Source: Gemmataceae bacterium (GTDB lineage: Bacteria > Planctomycetota > Planctomycetia > Gemmatales > Gemmataceae). From it: a stretch of DNA of 50,977 bases. Each line of letters starts with the position of its first letter. Within the stretch, counting starts at the first letter, position 1. The DNA lies in the NCBI GenBank assembly GCA_009692005.1, contig SHZZ01000025.1:1-50977 (forward strand), given 5' to 3'. Shown here one piece after another: positions 9,097 through 18,825 of the stretch. Below the pieces are notes generated by a model. That model made no database searches. It was given only the letters and a program-made list of their open reading frames with translations, and was not told the DNA's origin. The position numbers and the translations under genes are program-made.

Positions 9097-10701
9097 ATGG
9101 TTATTGAATCGATCACGCCATTCTTGCGTCACGCCGCTCTTTCCCTGGCGCTTCTGGGTTTGCCACAATTGGCTTTTTCCCAAGAAAACACCAAGAGCGC
9201 CCCCGTTTTCCACCTTCCAGCAGTTGACCAACCACTCACCATCTCCGCCAGCAAGGCCCCTTTTCTGGCTACAGCCGATTTTTCCTTGGCCTTGTGGATG
9301 CAAAACGAGGAAACCGCCAGCCGCCTACCAGGCGATCTACTCTGCCAATACGACCCCGCGCTTCGCCGCGGATTTCAATTAACTCTGAAAAGCAATACCG
9401 GTACAACCACCAGCCAGGCCAATTGGCGCCATTTGCAATTTAGCATCGACGACAACCACAGTTCCGCCTGGAGCGATTGCGGGCGGCCGGGAAACGCCAT
9501 CTTGGCCTTTGCCCTGGCGTCGCATGAAGGGAAACTTTTCGCAGGGACTTGCGAACCGGGGAAAAATGAATCGGGCCGGGTTTACTCCTACGCGGAAAAC
9601 GGCAATTGGACCGATTGCGGCGCGCCGGGCCAGGCCAATTCCGTCACAGCGCTGACCGCTTACCATGGCAAGCTTTACGCTGCCACAGGGAAATACCGCC
9701 TGGCAGGATCGAGCTTGAAAGAATCGGACAATGTCCACCTGGGCGGCCGCGTGTTTGTTTATGAAGGCGGCCACCGCTGGACCGATTGCGGGCAATTGCC
9801 AAATACTGAGGCTGTGGGCGGCTTCGTCGTCTTCCAGGGCCGCCTTTATGCCTCTTCACTTTACAAACCCGCTGGCTTTTTCCGCTACGAAGGAGGAACC
9901 AAGTGGACGGCCCTGCAGGTTCCACAAGGAATTGATCCCGCCACCGGAATGCCCGGCCCCAAACGCGTGGAGGCACTCACGATGTTTGATGGCTTCCTCT
10001 ACGCCAGCAGCTACGATGGCGGCCATGTCTACCGTTACGACGGCAAAAACTGGACCGATTGTGGTCAGCTTGGCAACAACACCCAAACTTATTCCTTCGC
10101 GCAATACGAAGGGAAACTTTACGCCGGCACCTGGCCCAGCGGCAGGGTTTACCGTTTTGATGGACTCAGCAAGTGGACCGACACCGGCCGCCTGGGGAAT
10201 GAACTCGAGGTCATGGGCATGCTGGTTCACAATGGCCGCCTGCTGGCAGGCACACTGCCGCTGGCCGAGGTTTATTCTTTTGAAGGAACTTCCTGGAAGC
10301 GTCTGACTCGGCTGGACCACACACCCGATGTCACCTACCGCCGCGCCTGGACCATGGCGGAGCACGCGGGTCAGGTATTTTGCTCCACCCTGCCATCGGG
10401 CAAGGTCTTCGCTTTTTCCGCCGGGACGCAAGTGGGTTGGGGAAAATCTCTGGATTCCGCCTGGCATCACATCGCCGCGGTCAAATCCGGCCAAAAGCTG
10501 GAACTTTTTGTCGATGGCAAACCGGTGGCGCAATCCAGGGCTTTTGACAGCAAATCTTACTCGTTAAATAGTCAGGCCCCGCTGCAAATTGGCACGGGAA
10601 TGAATGGGCCTTTCAACGGACGGCTATCCGACATTCGCCTGTTTCAACGCGCCCTGGCCCTTGAAGAAATCACCGCCCTGGCCAAGTCACCCCGAAAATA
10701 A
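9097..10701 (+). CDS. Secreted LamG-domain protein with inserted seven-repeat propeller
   Basis: A 534-aa protein with a signal peptide (SLALLGLPQLAFS, cleavage near residue 28). Residues about 30-130 look like the first half of a LamG/concanavalin-like domain (ADFSLALWMQ). Residues about 450-534 look like the second half (AWHHIAAVKSG, LELFVDGKPV, GRLSDIRLFQRAL). Between them are seven repeats of about 40 residues, built on WTDCG...GKLYAGT...GRVYRYEG, consistent with a seven-bladed beta-propeller. The role is probably carbohydrate or surface binding outside the cell; no catalytic site was seen. The upstream gap 8903-9096 has no other ORF that looks real. Confidence 0.75.
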   Translation: MVIESITPFLRHAALSLALLGLPQLAFSQENTKSAPVFHLPAVDQPLTISASKAPFLATADFSLALWMQNEETASRLPGDLLCQYDPALRRGFQLTLKSNTGTTTSQANWRHLQFSIDDNHSSAWSDCGRPGNAILAFALASHEGKLFAGTCEPGKNESGRVYSYAENGNWTDCGAPGQANSVTALTAYHGKLYAATGKYRLAGSSLKESDNVHLGGRVFVYEGGHRWTDCGQLPNTEAVGGFVVFQGRLYASSLYKPAGFFRYEGGTKWTALQVPQGIDPATGMPGPKRVEALTMFDGFLYASSYDGGHVYRYDGKNWTDCGQLGNNTQTYSFAQYEGKLYAGTWPSGRVYRFDGLSKWTDTGRLGNELEVMGMLVHNGRLLAGTLPLAEVYSFEGTSWKRLTRLDHTPDVTYRRAWTMAEHAGQVFCSTLPSGKVFAFSAGTQVGWGKSLDSAWHHIAAVKSGQKLELFVDGKPVAQSRAFDSKSYSLNSQAPLQIGTGMNGPFNGRLSDIRLFQRALALEEITALAKSPRK

Positions 10702-10744
10702 TTCTTCTCGGTTTCCTTTGTGCCCGGCGCTCTTTTTCCAACCC

Positions 10745-13162
10745 TTAGCCCAACCGGTACAGCGCTTGCTGCGCCTCATAGGCATGCGGATTACCTTCAT
10801 AAGAGGCGGCTTGGTCATAGCAAGACTTGGCCTTTTTCACATCCTGGAGTTTTTCAAAAGCCTGGCCCAGTTTGAGCCAGGTGCGCGCGCCGCTCTTGGC
10901 GCTCTTGCGAAAATCACCCAGGCAAGCCACCGCTTTCCCCGCCAGTTCCAACTCCAGGTAAATATCACCCAGCAATTGACACGAGGAATACCAGGCGTCC
11001 TCATCGTCGGCGCCAGCGAACTTCTCTGGCTTCGGCTCGCGCACTTTTTCCAGAATCCCCTGGGCCTGCTCCCGTTCTCCCATGCGCAAGACCGCCCTAG
11101 CCAGGCAGACTGCCGCCAGGCGGCTCCCTGGTTCAATAACCAACACCAGTTCCGCCATATGTTTCGCCACATCCATCCATTCCGGGCCATCCAATTTCCC
11201 ATCGAGTATGGACCTGGCCCGTTTCAAACAATAACCGGTGTCGAAACCCTTTCCATGCGTTTCCAACCTTGCGGCCAGATCTCGCGGGTCAACTGAATAA
11301 GTGTAGCGGTCCTTTCTTTCGAGCAGGTCCTTGTCATTGGATTGGTAAATCAAAGCCTGGTCGGTAACGCGGAGCGCTGCCAGAGCATCATTAGCCTGTT
11401 CATACAAGGAAGCCAAATTGCGCAATGTTTCCACGCCGCTGCGCTCGAAATCCGCATAAAGCTGGAAGTAAAAAATGGCCTGGGCATTATCGCCGCCGTG
11501 AAGGGCCAATTCGCCGAGGAAGCGCGCTGCGGAGAAAAATGCCAGGCGGCTTGGCTCGGGAAGATTCTTCTGGCCCGCGGCCTGGCCGGCCTTCACGGCC
11601 CGTTGAAAATGCTCCGCGGCCTGGCTTTCCAAACCGGCTTTCTGCAAGGCTTTTCCTGCTTGAACCAGCAAATCCGGCGCCAACAGCGGCAAGCCATTGG
11701 CAGCCATTCGCAAATACTCCGCCCCTCGCTCTAAACCCGTTCCTTGCTCCAAAATGGCTAAACCGAGATCATGGCAAAAGGCATGGTCAAAATCTTCCGT
11801 CCCAGGTGAAACCATGCTTTCCAACACTTCGGAATACAAAAAACGCTTGATTCCCCAGGCTCCTTGGTCAGCAGGGTTCTCCCGCAGGTGACATTCAACC
11901 GCGACAATCGCTTCCATGCGCAATTCAGGGTTGCCCACCAGGGAGGCAAGCCTTTTTTTCATTTCCGGATGCCCGCCCAGGGCCAGTTGCCAGGCGGAAT
12001 ACAAAATGGCCTTGCGGGAAAGGCTGGCCTCGCGGTTTTCCAGAATACCGCGCAGTTTTCCTTCCGCCTGAGAAAAGTCGCGGTCGTGCAGGGCCAGCAC
12101 CGCCCGCCAGTAATAGGCGCCAGGCGCCAGCGCAGGTTTTAACTTTTCCACCAAGGCCAAGAGCCGCCCGGCCTCATTCCGTTTATCTTCCTCCGGCTTG
12201 CCTGCAATCAAAAGTTGCCCGACACGGTCAAGGCAGAGGGAACAATCAACCAGGGCCATGGTTTCGGGGTCGGCTTCCAATTTGGCCGGATCGAGGCCCG
12301 CATGGAGTTTCCAGTACTGGTTTTTGGCCAAACGGCTATTGGGATCGAGTTTCAAAGCCCTGGCCAAGGCCATGAGAGCATCCCGCTGTTTACCCAGCCG
12401 GGCAAAACTCATCCCGCGAAAAATATGCTTTAGCACTCGTAAAGCAGGAAGAATGCGCATGGTGTAGATAAAAAACAAGGCCACGGGAAGTAGAAAGCCC
12501 ACGGTCCGCCAGGGCACATGGTCCAAAGTGAGGATAGCAAGGGCGACGCCTGCCAGGGAGCAAATTACGCCGATTTCCACCTCGGATTCTTCCATCACGC
12601 CGGAAAAGGTCAGGAGGTAGAAGAGAGGCAGCATGGCCAGGAGATGAAGAGAAAAGGCGCCCGGGTGGGACAGAGTCAATTTTCTTTCCACCCAGGGAAG
12701 GGCGCCCAGGAAATAAACCAGGAGCAATCCAGTGAGAACGGCCAGGGCCATTACGGTCCACAAACGGTAGGTTTTTTTTCGCACCAGGCGTGTTGCCAGG
12801 AAGGCCACCCCGGCCAAAGCGCCAAGCAAGGCGCAGCTCATGAACAAAGGGGAATCTACGGGGAAGGCAAAAAGGGCGCCCAGAACCGCGCCAAAAAGGA
12901 TGCCGGTGTAAATCCGGCCAGAACATTCCAGCAGGAGGAAGAACAGGAAGGCCAAAGGATTTTTCATTCCTTGAGACAAGCGGTCGCGAAAGGTCCAGGC
13001 GGCCGAGCCCAAGGCCAAAAGCAAACCGGCCCAGGGCGCCCCATGGAGCCACAACCAGGTTTGCGGCCCCGGCGCCCCTTGAACCCCGATTTGCATGGCG
13101 CCATACAGGGCCAAGCCCAGGAAAATTCCCTTCAGAGCATATTCATTGACCGCTTCTTGCAT
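10745..13162 (-). CDS. Membrane protein with C-terminal TPR repeats
   Basis: An 805-aa protein. About the first 250 residues contain roughly seven or eight hydrophobic segments with short basic loops (for example GILFGAVLGALFAF and FLLPVALFFIYTM). From about 255 to the end it is helical and TPR-like, with pairs such as AKNQYWKLHAGL, AEHFQRAVKAGQ, LKLGQAFEKLQD and AKSCYDQAASY. No enzymatic motif was recognised. It may be a scaffold linking a membrane module to cytoplasmic partners. It is convergent with the LamG gene (43-bp gap) and divergent from pckA, sharing a 141-bp upstream region. Confidence 0.7.
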   Translation of the reverse strand: MQEAVNEYALKGIFLGLALYGAMQIGVQGAPGPQTWLWLHGAPWAGLLLALGSAAWTFRDRLSQGMKNPLAFLFFLLLECSGRIYTGILFGAVLGALFAFPVDSPLFMSCALLGALAGVAFLATRLVRKKTYRLWTVMALAVLTGLLLVYFLGALPWVERKLTLSHPGAFSLHLLAMLPLFYLLTFSGVMEESEVEIGVICSLAGVALAILTLDHVPWRTVGFLLPVALFFIYTMRILPALRVLKHIFRGMSFARLGKQRDALMALARALKLDPNSRLAKNQYWKLHAGLDPAKLEADPETMALVDCSLCLDRVGQLLIAGKPEEDKRNEAGRLLALVEKLKPALAPGAYYWRAVLALHDRDFSQAEGKLRGILENREASLSRKAILYSAWQLALGGHPEMKKRLASLVGNPELRMEAIVAVECHLRENPADQGAWGIKRFLYSEVLESMVSPGTEDFDHAFCHDLGLAILEQGTGLERGAEYLRMAANGLPLLAPDLLVQAGKALQKAGLESQAAEHFQRAVKAGQAAGQKNLPEPSRLAFFSAARFLGELALHGGDNAQAIFYFQLYADFERSGVETLRNLASLYEQANDALAALRVTDQALIYQSNDKDLLERKDRYTYSVDPRDLAARLETHGKGFDTGYCLKRARSILDGKLDGPEWMDVAKHMAELVLVIEPGSRLAAVCLARAVLRMGEREQAQGILEKVREPKPEKFAGADDEDAWYSSCQLLGDIYLELELAGKAVACLGDFRKSAKSGARTWLKLGQAFEKLQDVKKAKSCYDQAASYEGNPHAYEAQQALYRLG

Positions 13163-13303
13163 TTTCTTCCACCTGGACCAAAACCATTTCGGTTTGGTAT
13201 TTAATCCCCTTGCCGGGCTATATAAAATTGTAAGCGTAAAGGGTCATTCAAGCGACAAGTCAGTAAATGTTCCCCTGAACAAATTTTAGAGACTGGAACC
13301 GAG

Positions 13304-14887
13304 ATGTTGACACCGGAAGAATTGATTTCTCCATGGCAGGGCCCGTTATGCCATTGGGGATTATCCCCCGCCGCCTTATTGGAAAAAGCTGTCGAGCGGA
13401 AAGAAGGATTGTTGAGCAACCGCGGGGCGCTGGTTGTTCGAACAGGAAAATACACCGGACGCTCTCCCGGCCAGCGCTTTATCGTCGATTCCCCCGCAAT
13501 CCACGAATCCATCGACTGGGGCAGCATTAATCAACCCATTTCCCCTGAGGAGTTCGAGGCCCACTATAAGGCGGCGGCAACGGCTTTGTCGGCAAAGGAA
13601 CGCTTCGTCATGGAAGGCTCCGTTTGCGCCGATGAAAAACACGCCTTGCCCGTGCAAGTGATAGGCGACCTGGCCTGGCATGCCCTTTTCGCAGGATGTT
13701 TATTCCGCAAACCGCTTTCCAACAGTGGAAAAGCGCCACTCAGGATCCTGGTGAACGCGGGGCTGATCCCCGGGTCACCGACGGGAGAAAGTTCCGTGCC
13801 CACCCGCATCTCTTTGGATCTGGAAAGAAAACTGGTGGTGATCACCGGCACGGGGTACGCCGGCGAAATTAAAAAATCGGTGTTTAGTTTCTTGAACTAC
13901 GCCCTGCCTGACGACAATGTTTTTCCCATGCATTGCGCCGCCACCATGGGAAAGCACGGCGATGTCGCGCTTCTCTTTGGTTTGTCGGGCACGGGGAAAA
14001 CCACCCTGTCCGCCGATCCGGAGAGGTTATTGATCGGCGACGACGAGCATGGCTGGTCCGATCAGGGGGTATTCAATTTTGAAGGCGGTTGTTATGCCAA
14101 GGCGATAAAGTTGTCGTCGAAAGCGGAGCCGCATATTTTCAACGCATTGCGGTTCGGATCGGTCATTGAAAATGTACCCATGAACCCGCAAACCCGCAGG
14201 CCGGATTTCTTCGACGATTCCATCACCGAAAATACACGCGCTGGGTATTCACTGGATCTTTTGGAAGGGGTGGCGCCCAATTCTCGCGGCGGCCACCCGC
14301 GCACCATTTTCTTCCTCACCTGCGACGCCTTCGGGGTGCTTCCCCCCCTTAGCCGTTTAACTCCCTCGCAGGCGCTGTACCATTTCCTGTCGGGTTACAC
14401 GGCCAAAGTAGCGGGAACGGAAGCCGGGGTATCGCAACCGCAAGCGACATTCAGCGCCTGCTTCGGCGCGCCCTTCATGCCGCGAAAGCCCTCAATTTAC
14501 ACCCAGATTCTGGCCAGGAAAATTGTCGCGCATTCCTCCCAGGTCTGGATGGTCAACACCGGCTGGCGAGGCGGGCCGCCAGGAATCGGGCACCGCTTTC
14601 CCCTGGCAGTCACCCGGACCCTCCTGGCCGCCGTACTCAATGGCGATTTGGATAAAATATCTTTTCACAAAGACCCGTACTTCGGCCTGGAATCCCCAGG
14701 AAAATGCCCGGGAGTGGAACACCACTTCCTCGACGCGGTCAAAGCCTGGCATTCTCCCAACGCTTACAAAACTCAAGCCGAAAAGCTGGCCAGGCTCTTT
14801 CACGGGAACTTCAAAAAATTCGAAAACCAGGTTGGCATAGAAGTTAGCGGTTCCATGCCCGAGCCTGGCTCTCCAGCCAGTGAATGA
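13304..14887 (+). CDS. pckA: Phosphoenolpyruvate carboxykinase (ATP)
   Basis: A 527-aa enzyme converting oxaloacetate and ATP to phosphoenolpyruvate, CO2 and ADP, the entry to gluconeogenesis. ATP-type signatures are clear: the substrate loop RTGKYTGRSP at 46-55, the kinase-1 P-loop GLSGTGKTT at 226-234, and the kinase-2 motif LIGDDEHGWSD near 243-253. The length is usual for the ATP-dependent family. The last 44 bp overlap the 3' end of the convergent hydrolase gene. The 141-bp upstream region shared with the TPR gene contains an AT-rich TATAAAAT at about 13221 that could serve as a -10 box; this is weak. Confidence 0.95.
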   Translation: MLTPEELISPWQGPLCHWGLSPAALLEKAVERKEGLLSNRGALVVRTGKYTGRSPGQRFIVDSPAIHESIDWGSINQPISPEEFEAHYKAAATALSAKERFVMEGSVCADEKHALPVQVIGDLAWHALFAGCLFRKPLSNSGKAPLRILVNAGLIPGSPTGESSVPTRISLDLERKLVVITGTGYAGEIKKSVFSFLNYALPDDNVFPMHCAATMGKHGDVALLFGLSGTGKTTLSADPERLLIGDDEHGWSDQGVFNFEGGCYAKAIKLSSKAEPHIFNALRFGSVIENVPMNPQTRRPDFFDDSITENTRAGYSLDLLEGVAPNSRGGHPRTIFFLTCDAFGVLPPLSRLTPSQALYHFLSGYTAKVAGTEAGVSQPQATFSACFGAPFMPRKPSIYTQILARKIVAHSSQVWMVNTGWRGGPPGIGHRFPLAVTRTLLAAVLNGDLDKISFHKDPYFGLESPGKCPGVEHHFLDAVKAWHSPNAYKTQAEKLARLFHGNFKKFENQVGIEVSGSMPEPGSPASE

Positions 14888-15860
14888 TTCGGGTTTCTCC
14901 CCAGCGAATGCCACCGTTGCGATCCCGGCCGAGAAAGCCCAGGTGACCGCCATGAGAGGCGATCTCCACCTCGACATAATCCGTTTTTGGAATCGGTTCA
15001 AAGGGCGCCACGGCAATGAAAGGATCGTCGTGGGCGGTGAGAATAAAAGTGGGAACTTGCAAACTGGGAATCAGAGAGGCGGTAGAGCAGAGGCGATAAT
15101 ATTCGTCGGCGCCGGAAAAACCTCCCCGAGGCGCCGTGTAAAGATCGTCAAAGGAAAAAAGGCTCAGGGTCTTGGGAAAAGCGGGGGGATGATGATCGGG
15201 AAAGAGCTGAATGCGCTTTTCCACTTCCCGCCGCAGGTGCGCCAGGAAATGCTTTTCATAAATCCGGTTCTTTTTCTGGCTAATCAAACGGGAACAGGCA
15301 AGCAAATCGATGGGGGGCCCCATGGCGGCAATACCAGCCAGTCCGGGAAGGTCCGGGGTTTCCAACCCCAATTTCAAAACCAGGTTTCCCCCCAGGGAAA
15401 AGCCCGCCAAAAACAGAGGCGAGGGGTTTTTGGCATCTTGAACATGGTGGAACACCTCTCGAACATCGCTTGATCGCCCGGCATTGTAGGGCCGTTTGGC
15501 CAAGCCTATGCCCGGCCCGGCGCCGCGTTGGTTCATGCGAATCACCCGCCAGCCTTGGCGGAATAAATAATTTCCCACGCGGACCACATGGCTGGAATTA
15601 TGGCAGCCAGCCAGGCCGTGGACCAAAATCACCGCCGGATGGCCGGGCTCCCACAATGGCGGGCGGGAATCCATCAGCAAAAGGGAATCGCCATCGGACA
15701 ATTGAAGTATCACTTCCCGCGATGGAAATTCCCCCAGGCGCGGCTTGAACAAGTAGGCCAACAAAGTTTGCGCGTGGGCATTAAACAACAAGGGAAGCGG
15801 TTGAAATTTCCCCGGGTGTTCTAACGGATTATGCTTCATGGCCTGGCCGGGTAATTTCAT
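14844..15860 (-). CDS. Alpha/beta hydrolase of the YheT family
   Basis: A 338-aa hydrolase. Family signatures: FNAHAQTLLAYL near the N-terminus, the oxyanion-side VHGLAGCHNSSH, nucleophile elbow GFSLGGN, acid in TAHDDPF and catalytic His in ASHGGHLGF. YheT-type enzymes are thought to be esterases; the substrate is unknown. The frame stays open to 15983, but the extra 41 residues would overlap the divergent deiminase gene, so the ATG at 15860 is preferred (ATG 15839 is also possible). The 3' end overlaps pckA by 44 bp in antisense. Confidence 0.85.
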   Translation of the reverse strand: MKLPGQAMKHNPLEHPGKFQPLPLLFNAHAQTLLAYLFKPRLGEFPSREVILQLSDGDSLLLMDSRPPLWEPGHPAVILVHGLAGCHNSSHVVRVGNYLFRQGWRVIRMNQRGAGPGIGLAKRPYNAGRSSDVREVFHHVQDAKNPSPLFLAGFSLGGNLVLKLGLETPDLPGLAGIAAMGPPIDLLACSRLISQKKNRIYEKHFLAHLRREVEKRIQLFPDHHPPAFPKTLSLFSFDDLYTAPRGGFSGADEYYRLCSTASLIPSLQVPTFILTAHDDPFIAVAPFEPIPKTDYVEVEIASHGGHLGFLGRDRNGGIRWGETRIIHWLESQARAWNR

Positions 15861-15981
15861 TTTCCCAACAGAACCTATAAAGTGATGAGGAACCTTTGTG
15901 CCCTTTTCTTTCCAGGAAGGTATTTTAAGGCACGGAACGGATTTCCAATAAGGTTTTTTCCTGCCAGAGTGGACAACGGCC

Positions 15982-17043
15982 ATGGAAAAAATGAAAGAAG
16001 ACCTGGGGTCCTTGGGCTACCGCCTGCCAGCGGAGTGGGGAACCCACGCTTCCACCTGGCTTTCCTGGCCCCACCAGGAAGAGGATTGGCCGGGAAAATT
16101 CGAACCCATCCCCTGGGTTTACTGTGAAATCATTCGCTACTTGACCAGCGGCGAAATAGTCCGCCTGGTGACACAAAACGCCCAAGAAAAGGAAAAGATT
16201 CTGGCCCTGTTCAAGAAAACCGGCATTAACTCGGAGAGAGTCGGTTTCATCCTGGCGCCCACCGACCGATCCTGGATTCGCGATTTCGGCCCGGTCTTCA
16301 TTAAGGACAACCATGGCAACAAGGGAATTGTCGATTTTGTTTTCAACGGCTGGGCCAAGTATGACAACTGGAACCAGGACAACGCCATTCCCAACTTTGT
16401 CGCAAGCCGCTTGAATTACTCCACCTGGAAGCCGGTTCACAACGGTTGCCCCGTAGTTTTGGAAGGCGGCAGCATTGATGTCGATGGGGAAGGAACCTTG
16501 ATCACCACCGAGGAATGCCTGCAATCCCGCATCCAGGAACGGAACCCGGGATTTACGAAAAAGGATTACGAGGAAGTTTTTTCCCGTTATTTCGGCATAA
16601 CCAAGGTCCTGTGGCTGGGCCAAGGAATTGCAGGTGACGACACCCACGGGCATGTGGACGACCTGACCCGGTTCGTGGCGCCAGGCCGGGTGGTGACCAT
16701 GGTGGAAAGCAATAAAAGCGACCCAAACTACGAACCGCTGCGGGAAAATCACCAGCGGCTGGCTGGCATGAGCGACAGCCGCGGAAAAAAACTAGAGGTG
16801 ATCAAACTACCCATGCCTGGCCCGGTGGAATTTGCAGGCCAACGGCTGCCCGCCAGTTATGCCAACTTCTATATTGCCAATCAGGTGGTGCTGGCGCCCA
16901 CATTCAACGACCCGAATGACCGAGTAGCCCTGAACACCCTGGAAGAACTCTTCCCCGGCCGGCAGGTTGTTGGGATTCACGCGCTGGATCTGCTCTGGGG
17001 TCTGGGAACCCTGCATTGTCTTTCGCAACAAGAACCACTGTAA
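15982..17043 (+). CDS. Agmatine deiminase / peptidylarginine deiminase family protein
   Basis: A 353-aa member of the guanidino-group hydrolase fold (agmatine to N-carbamoylputrescine and ammonia in characterised members). Signatures: LPAEWGTHASTWLSWP at the start, DRSWIRDFGP, LEGGSIDVDG, DDTHGHVDD and the C-terminal nucleophile in GLGTLHCLSQQEP (Cys346). All expected catalytic residues are present, so it is probably active, as the first step from agmatine to putrescine or in arginine-derivative breakdown. The zinc dehydrogenase follows 13 bp downstream and is probably co-transcribed. Confidence 0.9.
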   Translation: MEKMKEDLGSLGYRLPAEWGTHASTWLSWPHQEEDWPGKFEPIPWVYCEIIRYLTSGEIVRLVTQNAQEKEKILALFKKTGINSERVGFILAPTDRSWIRDFGPVFIKDNHGNKGIVDFVFNGWAKYDNWNQDNAIPNFVASRLNYSTWKPVHNGCPVVLEGGSIDVDGEGTLITTEECLQSRIQERNPGFTKKDYEEVFSRYFGITKVLWLGQGIAGDDTHGHVDDLTRFVAPGRVVTMVESNKSDPNYEPLRENHQRLAGMSDSRGKKLEVIKLPMPGPVEFAGQRLPASYANFYIANQVVLAPTFNDPNDRVALNTLEELFPGRQVVGIHALDLLWGLGTLHCLSQQEPL

Positions 17044-17056
17044 CCAAGGTCCAAAA

Positions 17057-18067
17057 ATGAAAGCCGCTCTGCTGCGAGATTTTAATAAATCAATTGAGAT
17101 AGAGGAGGTTCCAATTCCCCGTCCCAAGCCCAACCAGGCCTTGGTGAAAATCCAGGCCAGCGGCCTGTGCCATACCGATATCCACACGATGCACGGCCAC
17201 TGGCCGGTGAAACCCCGCCTGCCTGTCATCCCCGGGCATGAAGGCGTGGGGATTATTGAAAGCATGGGCGGTAAAGTTTTGGGCTGGAAAACAGGCGACC
17301 GGGTGGCCATTTCCTGGCTGGGGCGCACTTGCATGGAATGTTATTTCTGCAAGTCAGGCCAGGAAAATTACTGCTCCGGACAATTCCATTCCGGTTATTC
17401 AATCAACGGCTGCCATGCGGAGTACGCCGTGGCCGACGCCCGTTTTCTATCGCGAGTTCCCGCGGGAATTGCGGATCACGAAGCTGCGCCCTTGGCCTGC
17501 GCTGGCCTGACGGCTTTTGCTTCCGTGGAAAGAGGCGGGCCCCTGGAAGGCAAAATCGCCGTGATTATGGGCGTGGGCGGCCTGGGCCACCTGGCAATTC
17601 AATACGCCCGGTTGAAAGGGGCCCGGGTGGCGGCCATAGACATCCATCCCGAGAAACTTGCCTTGGCCGAATCCCTGGGGTGTGAAAAGGAACTTTGTCT
17701 GGAACCATCCAAGGCGGCGGAAGTATTGAAAAAACTGGCGCTGCCCCTGACAGTATTCTGCTTTTCCGCTGATCCGCTGGCCCCGGCTCAATCTCTTGCC
17801 CTCTTGCCGATTGGCGGGACCTTGGTGTTCGCTTCCTTACCGCAACAGGCTACCCTGGAAATTCCCGCTTTCGACCTGGTAACACGGGGATGGACCATTG
17901 CAGGGTCGTATGTGGGAACGCGCAAACAATTGGAAGAGGTATTCCGCCTGCACGCCGAGGGGAAAACCCGGGTGCAAGTGGAAACCCGCCCCCTAGTGGA
18001 GATCAAGCAAGCCCTTCACGACCTGGAAAAAGGGAGCGTTCAGGGCCGGGTAGTCTTGATCCCCTGA
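17057..18067 (+). CDS. Zinc-dependent alcohol dehydrogenase (MDR family)
   Basis: A 336-aa medium-chain dehydrogenase. Catalytic zinc ligands lie in SGLCHTDIH and GHEGVG. The structural-zinc cluster is CMECYFCKSGQENYC. The Rossmann motif is GVGGLGHLAIQ with an acidic residue (AAIDIHPEK) that favours NAD. It resembles AdhP-like enzymes oxidising short-chain alcohols or reducing aldehydes. The start at 17057 (AAGG upstream) is chosen because a longer frame from 16967 would lie inside the deiminase gene and adds no conserved residues. The pairing with the deiminase hints at aminoaldehyde or polyamine metabolism, but that is inference. Confidence 0.9.
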   Translation: MKAALLRDFNKSIEIEEVPIPRPKPNQALVKIQASGLCHTDIHTMHGHWPVKPRLPVIPGHEGVGIIESMGGKVLGWKTGDRVAISWLGRTCMECYFCKSGQENYCSGQFHSGYSINGCHAEYAVADARFLSRVPAGIADHEAAPLACAGLTAFASVERGGPLEGKIAVIMGVGGLGHLAIQYARLKGARVAAIDIHPEKLALAESLGCEKELCLEPSKAAEVLKKLALPLTVFCFSADPLAPAQSLALLPIGGTLVFASLPQQATLEIPAFDLVTRGWTIAGSYVGTRKQLEEVFRLHAEGKTRVQVETRPLVEIKQALHDLEKGSVQGRVVLIP

Positions 18068-18090
18068 AATACCTGGGAAGCGTTAGCCCC

Positions 18091-18825
18091 TCAGGGGGTT
18101 GACATCCCCAGGGTGCGAAGTGACGACTCTTTCAATTTCAGAATCGCCGACTCCGGGTGAAACAAGGGGGCGTGCGTGCCCAACAGAAGTGCTTTCTCGC
18201 CCAAATTTGCCGCCGCTTTTTCCAACCCACCCGCCCCCTCAAGCATGGCCCAGTCGAAAAACACCCTGCCGGTGCGGGCCAGGGATTTGCCCAACTCGCC
18301 CCGCAGCTCCTGCATGCCATTCAGCACCTGAACCCTGGCAAGGGGGGCTTTTATCAAGGCCGCCTCCAGCGGTTTCAAATCCACGGGTGCAACTCGCATC
18401 AAGGGATGCTGCGTCCGTTCATCCTCCATGCGCAACACAATTTGCACCTGGAATTCCCCTTGCGCTTTTGCCAACAGCAAGTGAAAGCTCTCGTCACTTA
18501 AATTGTAACCATGGTAATTGGGATGAAGGCGAATGGCCTTCACGCCCAATTCCTCCTTGCACAGGCGCAAGTCCTCTTGCCAATCGGGAAGCGCCGGGTT
18601 GATCGAGACCGCGGGCAAAAGGGAAATAGATTTCTCCCCTTGGCAGGCCCGAGCCAAGCGCTGATTCACCCCGCGTAACTCCTGATGAAACACGCCCTCC
18701 AAACTGCCCATCCAGGCCTGGGTGATCCCCAGCGCTTTGGCTTTGACTGCATAGTTAGCCGCTTCCTCCAAGGGCAGGCGGCGGAAGGGCCAGCGCCCCA
18801 AGTTGGCGTTGTAATCGACCGTCAT
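18091..18825 (-). CDS. Amidohydrolase-fold protein lacking metal ligands
   Basis: A 244-aa TIM-barrel protein related to metal-dependent amidohydrolases (PF04909-like). The position of the usual HxH after strand 1 reads DYNANLGRWPF, and the usual terminal Asp (GSDxP) reads LGTHAPLF, so the metal site appears lost. Other barrel features remain (VKAIRLHPNYHGYNL, VQIVLRMEDERTQHP). Its ATG overlaps the stop of the upstream amidohydrolase by 4 bp (ATGA), indicating translational coupling and possibly a heteromeric partner. A longer frame to 19296 is a shadow of the neighbour. The region ends at an A/T-poor CCCC-TCA-GGGG dyad shared with the convergent adh gene. Confidence 0.7.
   Translation of the reverse strand: MTVDYNANLGRWPFRRLPLEEAANYAVKAKALGITQAWMGSLEGVFHQELRGVNQRLARACQGEKSISLLPAVSINPALPDWQEDLRLCKEELGVKAIRLHPNYHGYNLSDESFHLLLAKAQGEFQVQIVLRMEDERTQHPLMRVAPVDLKPLEAALIKAPLARVQVLNGMQELRGELGKSLARTGRVFFDWAMLEGAGGLEKAAANLGEKALLLGTHAPLFHPESAILKLKESSLRTLGMSTP

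Noticed and set aside
13201-13235. AT-rich TATAAAAT upstream of pckA as a promoter
   Set aside because: No acceptable -35 box at 16-18 bp spacing, and the region serves two divergent genes; too weak to list separately.
14844-14887. 44-bp overlap of pckA and the YheT-type hydrolase gene
   Set aside because: Real, but convergent 3' overlaps of this size are common; no further signal suggesting a regulatory antisense was seen.
18083-18100. CCCC-TCA-GGGG dyad between convergent adh and amidohydrolase genes
   Set aside because: Lies on the stop codon of the amidohydrolase-fold gene and lacks a T tract on either strand.
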